From assembly GCA_016191815.1 (NCBI GenBank), contig JACPVI010000071.1, positions 1 to 64,000 on the forward strand: a DNA stretch of 64,000 bases, in the 5' to 3' direction. A program made the translations under genes and the position numbers. This DNA comes from Myxococcales bacterium (lineage in GTDB: Bacteria > Myxococcota > Myxococcia > Myxococcales > Myxococcaceae). This document shows positions 1 to 5,707 of this stretch, in pieces (the stretch's first letter is position 1; every line of letters begins with the position of its first letter). The notes under the pieces were generated by a model. It searched no databases, was not told the DNA's origin, and was given only the letters and a program-made list of their open reading frames with translations.

Positions 1-2
1 CC

Positions 3-683
3 GTGCGTCCCCTCGAAGTCCCCTCGGCCCTGTCTCTCCCGGCGCCCGTCGACGAGCAGGCCTCGGGTGCTGCCCCGCGCGAGCTGGGGGCGGCCACCTG
101 CCTCGTCGTGCCCCCGCCCAAGCCGCCCACCCTCGAGCCACTCAACGCGGAGCGGTATGCGCTGCGGATGAGCGTCGGCCCCGAATTCAAGCAGAGGCCG
201 GAGGTGGTGAAGTCCGCGTTGAGCCGCCGCGTGCCGGACGGCAACTTCGAGAAGGTGATGATGGAGTGCCTGTGCATCGCCCTCGACGTCTGCTCGCGGC
301 GCCGCCGCGGTGCGAAAGTAGCGCCGCCGGCTCTAGGCAGTTCCGGCCCGGAACTGAAAAAGTTACAGCCTCCGGTGAGGGACGGTGCCGCGGAGAGGGA
401 GAGACGCGAGCCGAGCCGGTACGTGCCGGTGGAGGTGCGGCGGCAGGTGTGGCAGCGGGACGCTGGCCGATGCGCCTTTGTGGGTGCCGGCGGGAGGCGC
501 TGCAACTCACGGCACCAGCTCGAAATCCACCATCTGAAGCCGTTTGCGCATGGTGGGGAGGCGACGCCGGACAACCTCATGCTTGCTTGCAAGCGCCACA
601 ACTCTCACTGCGCGCGCCTGGACTTCGGGGAGGCGTACATGGCGCGGTTTCAGATCTCGATTGCGGGCTTCGCTGCGAGCTGA
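3..683 (+). CDS. HNH endonuclease family protein (5' part outside window)
   Basis: The reading frame is open to the left edge, so the gene probably begins upstream; the GTG at base 3 is only the first start inside the window. About residues 45-95 resemble the helical region that precedes the nuclease in myxobacterial HNH proteins. A basic, low-complexity linker follows. The C-terminal HNH nuclease has the expected order: a Cys in RCAFVGAGG, an RRC, then IHHLKPFAHGG (metal-binding and general-base His) and PDNLMLACKRHN (the closing Asn/His). These are the residues of a metal-dependent DNA-cutting HNH fold. Such proteins are abundant orphans in myxobacteria; the biological target is unknown. 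The stop lies in DNA that also holds a decayed hydrolase fragment in another frame, so the C-terminus past about residue 215 may be junk. Confidence 0.8.
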   Translation: MRPLEVPSALSLPAPVDEQASGAAPRELGAATCLVVPPPKPPTLEPLNAERYALRMSVGPEFKQRPEVVKSALSRRVPDGNFEKVMMECLCIALDVCSRRRRGAKVAPPALGSSGPELKKLQPPVRDGAAERERREPSRYVPVEVRRQVWQRDAGRCAFVGAGGRRCNSRHQLEIHHLKPFAHGGEATPDNLMLACKRHNSHCARLDFGEAYMARFQISIAGFAAS

Positions 684-1010
684 TCCGCGAGGTGACCGGA
701 AGCCGGGACACCCACGTGGGCATCGTGCTCGAGGAGAACGGAGAACGCGTCGTCTGGGAGTCGCTCGGTCCGGTGAGGCCTGCTCCGCTCGCCGAGTTCT
801 TCGCCCGCGGAAGGGCGCAGGCGATCGCGGCGTATCGGCCAGTCCCGGAGCTTCGGGAGCGCCTGCCCGAGATCGCTCGCGAGGTGAGAGCCATGCGGCG
901 AGCTGATCGCCAAGCCATACGCCCGCGCGCTGGGGCGGGAGCTTGTCCCTGCCCACCCGCTCGGGTCCGGAGCCTTCGGGGCGCACGCCGACGCCTTGCG
1001 GTCAGCGCCT
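651..1010 (+). pseudogene. Remnant of a YiiX/YebB-like (permuted NlpC/P60) cysteine hydrolase
   Basis: No intact gene is present, but two conserved-looking peptides occur in two frames. From about 665, in the frame two bases ahead of the HNH frame, the reading is CELIREVTGS, THVGIVLEENGE and WESLGPVRPAPLAEF, which looks like the N-terminal half of YiiX-type enzymes (the His of SHVGIV is catalytic in that family). From 897, in the HNH frame, the reading is GELIAKPYARALGRELVPAHPLG, which resembles the C-terminal CSELV.KAY block, with the nucleophilic Cys position occupied by Gly. The middle of the domain is missing. The simplest explanation is a gene that suffered an internal deletion and frameshift and is now wedged between the HNH gene and the TetR gene. 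Family assignment is from memory of motifs. Confidence 0.5.
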
Positions 1011-1670
1011 CGCGCGCCTCGGGCTGGGCCGCCACCGCCCGCGCGCCGCGGCGGGCATCACCGACGCGAGCATCAACCCCTCCAGCACCGGCAGCGCGCG
1101 CGCGAGCGGGTACTCCTCGCGGAACAGCCGCTGGTGCAGGATGCCGCCCATGTATAGCCCGAGGAAAAGCTCGGCCCCACACTCGAGGTCGAGATCAGGC
1201 GGCACCACGCCCTCCTTCACCCCTTGCCTCAAGAGCGCGCGGACGAACTCTGCCACCCGCCCATAGGCGGCGCGCAGCACCCGCTCGACCTTCGGATTGG
1301 TGTCGGTCACCTCGGCGCCGATCACCCCGACCAGCAGCATCAGCTCCTGGTGGCGGTCGACGATGCGCGCCACGTGGTGGATCAGGGCCCGCAAGGTGGT
1401 GGCCGAGTCGGCGTGCGTGAACCCCTCCGCCTTCTGCGCCAGCTCCACCGCCAGCCGCGCCTCCAGCTCGCCCAAGACTCCAGCCAAGAGCGCCTCCTTG
1501 TCCTCGAAGTGCCAGTAGAGGGAGCCGGTGGTCATCCGGATCGCGCCGGCCAAATCCTGCATCGACGTCGAGGCGTAGCCCTTGCGCGCGAACAGCTTGA
1601 TCGCCGCGTCCACGATCGCCGCCCGCGTCCGCTCCGACTGCTCCTTCTTGCTCAACCCGGTGCGCGCCAT
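1002..1670 (-). CDS. TetR/AcrR family transcriptional regulator
   Basis: A 222-residue protein with the canonical TetR N-terminal helix-turn-helix: RTRAAIVDAAIKLFARKGYAS, then SMQDLAGAIRMTTGSLYWHFEDKEALLAGVL. The C-terminal all-helical ligand domain is not specific enough to name an effector. The chosen ATG at 1670 opens MARTGLSKKEQSERTR; an upstream in-frame ATG at 1688 would add six residues but has no better ribosome site. The gene diverges from a secreted Asp-box lipoprotein, and the 100-bp gap holds a perfect TetR-type dyad (1719-1736). Autorepression plus control of the lipoprotein is therefore the likely job. The last 20 residues are Arg/Pro-rich and may be poorly conserved. Confidence 0.9.
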   Translation of the reverse strand: MARTGLSKKEQSERTRAAIVDAAIKLFARKGYASTSMQDLAGAIRMTTGSLYWHFEDKEALLAGVLGELEARLAVELAQKAEGFTHADSATTLRALIHHVARIVDRHQELMLLVGVIGAEVTDTNPKVERVLRAAYGRVAEFVRALLRQGVKEGVVPPDLDLECGAELFLGLYMGGILHQRLFREEYPLARALPVLEGLMLASVMPAAARGRWRPSPRRARR

Positions 1671-1709
1671 GCCCCGAACCGTACACATAACGATGGGTTA
1701 GTATCCAGC

Positions 1710-1739
1710 TTGACGAAGATACTGACCGTTCAGTATGTA
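1710..1739 (+). promoter_or_regulatory. TetR-type operator overlapping a rightward promoter
   Basis: Bases 1719-1736 form a perfect inverted repeat, ATACTGA-N4-TCAGTAT, of the size and style bound by TetR-family dimers. It lies within a sigma70-like promoter: TTGACG at 1710-1715, an 18-bp spacer, TATGTA at 1734-1739, giving a start near 1746 and a leader of about 24 nt before the ATG at 1770. A repressor bound there would cover the spacer and the -10 box, and would also sit close upstream of the TetR gene itself. Confidence 0.75.
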
Positions 1740-1769
1740 TGCGCGCCTCCCACCACCCTGGAGGCTCCG

Positions 1770-4061
1770 ATGCGCGCGACCGTTCCCCTCTTCGTGATGC
1801 TCGCCGCGGGCTGTGCCAAGCCCACCCGCCCCTCGCCCAGCGAGCGCGACTCGTTGCCCCCCTGCGGCGAGCAGTGCGCCCAGGCCGCCTGCCCACCCTG
1901 GCAGAAGCTCTGCGGCGAGGCGTGCGTGGACGTGCAGAGCTCGGCGAGCAACTGCGGGGACTGCGGCGCGACCTGCGACGTTCCGAATGCCGCCGCTTCC
2001 TGCGTCTCCGGCCGGTGCACGGTGGGGCAGTGCGCCGCGGGGTTCGCCAACTGCGACCGGGATCCCGGCAACGGTTGCGAGGCCGACCTCTCATCGATCA
2101 AGTCGTGCGGCATCTGCGGAAACGTCTGCCCACCGGTGGCCCAGGGGTTCGTGGCCGCCTGCGACGAGGGGGTGTGCGGGGCCCAGTGCGCCCCCGGTAC
2201 GGTGCTCTGCGGCGATCGCTGCCTCTCGCAGTGCGAGAGGTGGAAGTGGGTGAACCCGACCCTCTCTCCCAATAACCTCTACACTGCGGCCTTCACCGAC
2301 GCCGAGGTCGGCCTGGCGGGAGGCGACAAGCAGCTCCTCCGCACCACCAACGGCGGGGCGAGCTGGACCGAGGTGAGCGGAAACCGGTTGGATCACATCG
2401 AGGCGATGCAGTTCCTCACCGCCACCCGGGTGGTGGCGATCGGCTTCAACCTGGTTCCGGGCAGCGCGCAGACCGCCGCGCAGGTGAGCGACGACTCGGG
2501 GCAGACCTGGCGCAGCCTGGCGGTGCAGACCGCGACGGGAAATATGGTGTTCGACCTCCACTTCGACGGCAGCAAGGGCGCCACGGTGGGCGCGGCGATG
2601 GGCGGCAACGGGCTTTTGCTGGTGACCGAGGACGGCGGAGGGAGCTGGGTCGACCGCTCGCCGCCGAACGCGAAGTGGCTTCACGGAGTGCACGTCCGGG
2701 GGCAGAAACTGTGGGCAGCGGGGGATTCCGGCCTCTACGTCTCGGAGGACCTTGGCCAGACCTGGGCCGCCCCGGTGCTTTCGACCGCGCAGGGGCTGCG
2801 CGGAGTGTGGATGCGCGACGGCCTGGTAGGCCTGGCGGTCGGCTACGGCGAGGAGATCTTCCGGACCGCCGACGGAGGCGCCTCCTGGGCGCGGGTGAAC
2901 GAAGGGCCCCACGACAACTGGCTCAAGCGGGTTCGCTTCGCCGACGCGACGCGAGCGATCGCGGTGGGCTTCGGCGGCGCGGTGTGGACCTCGAGCGATG
3001 CGGGGCAGTCCTGGTCGCTCCACACGCCCTATGCGGGCAGCTACCTGTTCGCCGTCCCGACGGTGGGAGCGCGCGCCTGGGCGGTGGGCACCCGCGGTGT
3101 GATCTTCCGCTCGGACGACTGGGGCGCGAGCTGGGCCCGGCAGACGCCCGGGTACAGCGCCGCCTTCCTGCGCATGTCGTTCCCCACTCCGCTCCGCGGT
3201 TACGCGGTGGGCGAGCTGGGCGGCATCGTGTACAGCGACGACGGCGGCAAGACCTGGGGCCTCTGTGCGGGCCAGTACGGCCCCTACGCCCAAGCCAATC
3301 CATCGATGGGCGTGCTCGGAAACTCGCTGCGCGCGGTGACGTTCATCGACGGGCTCGAGGGCTGGGCGGTGGGCGATCCGGTGAGGTCCAACGGCCAGAC
3401 GGTGCTGGCGGACTCGGTGATCCTGCACACCACCGATGGCGGCCAGACCTGGACTCTCCAGCCGTCGGGAACCCAGGCGTCCCTGCGTGCGGTGGGCTTC
3501 TCCTCGCCGCTCGAGGGCTGGGCGGTGGGGGCGAAAGGCACGGTGCTCCGCACGGTGAACGGCGGCGCGAGCTGGAGCTCGCAGCCGGGGCTCACGAGCG
3601 ATCTCACCGACATCGCGGTGCTCTCGGACGACGAGGCGTGGGTCTCCGGGCACCAACTCCTCGCGCACACCGTGGACGGGGGCGCGACCTGGACGAGGGT
3701 GAACAAGGCGCTCGGGATCCTCTACAGCGTTCGCTTCGTCGACGCGCTCACCGGCATCGCGGCGGGCACCGCGGCCGACCTGAGCTGCGGCTTCGAGCTG
3801 ACCCAGGATGGCGGCAAGAGCTGGACCACGGTGAAGACTCCGTTCAAGGAGTTCGCCTTCGCCGCGCAGCTCGCCCCGGACAAGCTGAACGGCGTGGCCG
3901 CCCTGGTGGGAGGGAAGATCCTGCGCACCAAGGACGGGGGAAAGACCTGGTTGCTCGATGCCTACCCCACCTTCCTCAGCCTGTTCGACGTGCAGACCGC
4001 GGGGCAGAGCTTCGTGGTCTCGGGAGAGATGGGCGGAATCCTGCGCGGGCCGTCCTACTGA
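1770..4061 (+). CDS. Asp-box/Ycf48-like repeat lipoprotein
   Basis: A 763-residue predicted outer-surface lipoprotein. The lipobox is LAAGC (Cys15). Residues about 30-155 are Cys-rich, with the CGDCGATCD and CGICGNVC motifs seen in myxobacterial surface proteins. From about residue 165 the protein consists of Asp-box repeats (S/T-x-D-x-G-x-S/T-W): at least twelve copies such as RTTNGGASW, YSDDGGKTW, HTTDGGQTW and RTKDGGKTW, alternating with GWAVG strands typical of Ycf48/BNR beta-propellers. Such propellers bind partners or glycans; most are not enzymes, so 'sialidase-like' would be over-annotation. The ATG at 1770 has CTGGAGG a few bases upstream and lies just downstream of the TetR-controlled promoter; the open frame reaching farther left runs antisense through the TetR gene. 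It appears to be a single-gene transcript. Confidence 0.85.
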   Translation: MRATVPLFVMLAAGCAKPTRPSPSERDSLPPCGEQCAQAACPPWQKLCGEACVDVQSSASNCGDCGATCDVPNAAASCVSGRCTVGQCAAGFANCDRDPGNGCEADLSSIKSCGICGNVCPPVAQGFVAACDEGVCGAQCAPGTVLCGDRCLSQCERWKWVNPTLSPNNLYTAAFTDAEVGLAGGDKQLLRTTNGGASWTEVSGNRLDHIEAMQFLTATRVVAIGFNLVPGSAQTAAQVSDDSGQTWRSLAVQTATGNMVFDLHFDGSKGATVGAAMGGNGLLLVTEDGGGSWVDRSPPNAKWLHGVHVRGQKLWAAGDSGLYVSEDLGQTWAAPVLSTAQGLRGVWMRDGLVGLAVGYGEEIFRTADGGASWARVNEGPHDNWLKRVRFADATRAIAVGFGGAVWTSSDAGQSWSLHTPYAGSYLFAVPTVGARAWAVGTRGVIFRSDDWGASWARQTPGYSAAFLRMSFPTPLRGYAVGELGGIVYSDDGGKTWGLCAGQYGPYAQANPSMGVLGNSLRAVTFIDGLEGWAVGDPVRSNGQTVLADSVILHTTDGGQTWTLQPSGTQASLRAVGFSSPLEGWAVGAKGTVLRTVNGGASWSSQPGLTSDLTDIAVLSDDEAWVSGHQLLAHTVDGGATWTRVNKALGILYSVRFVDALTGIAAGTAADLSCGFELTQDGGKSWTTVKTPFKEFAFAAQLAPDKLNGVAALVGGKILRTKDGGKTWLLDAYPTFLSLFDVQTAGQSFVVSGEMGGILRGPSY

Positions 4062-4141
4062 GCCTCGTCCCGAGAGCGCGAAGGCGTCTCGGCGGCGTGC
4101 CTCGCTCGAGGAGTGCCGCTTGTTGCACGCGCTGGACCGGT

Positions 4142-4684
4142 TCACCGGCCGCGCTTCCGTTTGGATCCGCGCGACGCCGCCCGGATGCGGGCGATCTCCT
4201 CCGGTTCGATTCCCAGCGACTCCAAGAAATCCTGATGCGCCTCGGGCTCGGTCTGCTCGAACTGCACGTGCCAGCGGTGCATGTCGGCCTCGGTCATGCC
4301 GCTCTTGCGCAGCAACTTCACCCAGCGCCTCTTGTCGAGCGCGCGCGTGCGCCGCTGGGTGCTGCGCGTCTGCAAGAGCCGAAGGAGCACCCGCTGCTGC
4401 TCGCGCAGTCGGGCGATCTCGGCGTTCACTGCGTCGACCCGGCGCTCGAGGGCCGAGGCGACCGCGTCGCGCGGGCCGTCGAGGATCTTCCGCGTTTCCG
4501 CGAGCGGCAGCCCGACCTGCCGGTACCGGCGGACCGCCTCGAGGCGCTCCACCTCGGCCGGTGAGTAGAGGCGGTAGCCCGCCGCCGTTCGCCCCCAGGG
4601 CCGGAGCACGCCGATGCGGTCGTAGTAGAGCAGCGTCGCCCGCGACAGCCCGAAGCGCTTCGCCAACCGGCTGATGGTGTCCAT
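4142..4684 (-). CDS. MerR family transcriptional regulator
   Basis: A 180-residue regulator. Residues 1-70 are a MerR winged helix: DTISRLAKRFGLSRATLLYYDRIGVL, then GRTAAGYRLYSPAEVERLEAV. A coiled-coil dimerisation helix (about 80-115) follows. The C-terminal 60 residues (RRWVKLLRKSG, MHRWHVQFEQ, HQDFLESLGIEPEEIARIRAASR) form a small helical domain that is about half identical to the separate protein encoded immediately upstream. No Cys ligand for metal is present, so a metal sensor is unlikely. The ATG at 4684 fits the usual MerR N-terminus; an open frame extends upstream but overlaps the neighbouring gene. It is co-directional with the small gene after a 56-bp gap, probably one transcript from the 5004-5023 region. 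Confidence 0.88.
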   Translation of the reverse strand: MDTISRLAKRFGLSRATLLYYDRIGVLRPWGRTAAGYRLYSPAEVERLEAVRRYRQVGLPLAETRKILDGPRDAVASALERRVDAVNAEIARLREQQRVLLRLLQTRSTQRRTRALDKRRWVKLLRKSGMTEADMHRWHVQFEQTEPEAHQDFLESLGIEPEEIARIRAASRGSKRKRGR

Positions 4685-4740
4685 CGGGATCTCGAAAGAA
4701 GCGGCCGCGGCGAGCACCGCGGCCACTGCCGTCTCCGGGG

Positions 4741-4941
4741 CTACGGCCGGGCCGCCGTGCGCGAGGCGGTGCGGATGCGCGTCACCTCGGCTGCCGGCAG
4801 GTCGAGCCACTCCAGGAAGCGCTGGTGGCCGTCGGGCCAGCGCTGCTCGAAGGCGGCGTGCCACCTATGCATCGCCGCGTCGTCGAGCCCCGCGTTGCGG
4901 AGCACTTCCACCCACTTCTGCTTGTTCACGTCGGTCGCCAT
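4741..4941 (-). CDS. Stand-alone copy of the MerR effector domain (66 aa)
   Basis: A 66-residue soluble protein (MATDVNKQKWVEVLRNAG...), with no signal peptide or membrane segment. It aligns end to end with the C-terminal domain of the adjacent MerR protein: KWVEVLRNAG versus RWVKLLRKSG, AMHRWHAAFEQ versus DMHRWHVQFEQ, HQRFLEWL versus HQDFLESL, and RIRTASR versus RIRAASR. The start at 4941 is preceded by GGAG at good spacing; an ATG at 4971 would add ten residues. It is the first gene of a two-gene leftward unit with the MerR regulator. Possible roles, by inference only, are to bind the same ligand, to form mixed complexes with the regulator, or to be the regulated output. Confidence 0.75.
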   Translation of the reverse strand: MATDVNKQKWVEVLRNAGLDDAAMHRWHAAFEQRWPDGHQRFLEWLDLPAAEVTRIRTASRTAARP

Positions 4942-5003
4942 GTTCGTTTCTCCATCGAGCGTCCTGCCCATCAGGACCCGATCGTTCTCGACTGTGAAGC
5001 GGT

Positions 5004-5023
5004 AGACGGGTCAATACCCGTCT
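5004..5023. promoter_or_regulatory. Perfect 20-bp dyad, probable MerR operator
   Basis: Two 8-bp arms, AGACGGGT and ACCCGTCT, are separated by four bases (CAAT), a perfect inverted repeat 63 bp upstream of the start of the stand-alone domain gene. On the minus strand the dyad contains TTGACC, a usable -35 element for leftward transcription, although no good -10 is evident at 17-19 bp. Position and symmetry suit autoregulation of the small gene/MerR pair. Confidence 0.65.
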
Positions 5024-5052
5024 CAGGCCGCGGCGACCAGCGAGGACCAATC

Positions 5053-5631
5053 GGCTACGCCAGCTTGCCCGTGTGGGGCAGCAACTACGCCCGGATGCTC
5101 CAGCGGCTCCCGAAGGTGGAGGACACCAACGCCGCCCGCCTCACCCTCTGGCGGGCGCTGGGAGATCTCTACCTCATGGTGCTCAAGCAGCCGCAGGACG
5201 CGCTGATGGCCTATCAGGTGGTGGCGGCGGGCCTGCCCGAGGACTCACCGCTGCAGGAGATGTTCGCCGAGCTGGCCGCGCGGAGGAAGGACAATGACTC
5301 CGCCTACCTCGCCGCGCGGGTGGTGAGCGGGCTCGTCGGCGACGCCGGCCCCGGCGAGCGGGAGATCCTCACCAAGCCCACTCCGTACGCCGGGAAGAAG
5401 GAGGTGGCCCAGCGGCCGCTCACCGAACGGCTGTGGGAGACCCACCTGCTCCACCCGAAGATCCGCGGGCCGATCTCCCAGCTCATGGCCATCCTCCTTC
5501 GGGCACTCACTGGCCAGCCGAGCTGTCGGGCGGCCCATCGTGAGCCGCTGGGCGTAGCGACGCCCCAGCTCGGACCGACCCCACAGCTCCCCTCCGGCTG
5601 GGGGGCGCTGGAGGCCGGAGCGGCCTTCTAG
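5053..5631 (+). pseudogene. Fragment of a large TPR-repeat protein
   Basis: Bases from about 5053 encode YASLPVWGSNYARMLQRLPK, RLTLWRALGDLYLMVLKQPQDALMAYQVVAAGLP and AYLAARVVSGLVGDAGPGE, which look like the middle of the long tetratricopeptide proteins common in myxobacteria. Nothing resembling an N-terminal part lies upstream; the open frame to the left runs antisense through the MerR-domain gene. After about 5500 (QLMAILLRAL) the reading becomes low-complexity until the stop at 5629-5631, so the C-terminal part is also lost. There is no convincing ribosome site. This looks like an insertion or deletion scar, not a working gene. Confidence 0.55.
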
Positions 5632-5647
5632 CGGTCGCGCTCCCGCC

Positions 5648-5669
5648 GACCGCCCGTGTCAGGGCGGTC
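5648..5669. terminator. Hairpin upstream of mutS
   Basis: GACCGCCC and GGGCGGTC form a perfect 8-bp stem around a six-base loop, 39 bp before the mutS ATG. There is no U-tract on either side, so this may be a weak terminator for the remnant gene or a structure in the mutS leader. Confidence 0.35.
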
Positions 5670-5707
5670 TGGTAGAGCTACCTCGCCCGTGCGATGAAGG
5701 AGGGTAG

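Noticed and set aside
1770-4061. Sialidase or photosystem II assembly enzyme annotation
   Set aside because: Asp boxes and GWAVG blades are structural; no sialidase Arg triad or other catalytic signature was seen.
4825-5052. N-terminal part of a 268-codon rightward gene running into the TPR fragment
   Set aside because: This portion is antisense to the small MerR-domain gene and its operator; only the part from about 5053 has TPR-like sequence.
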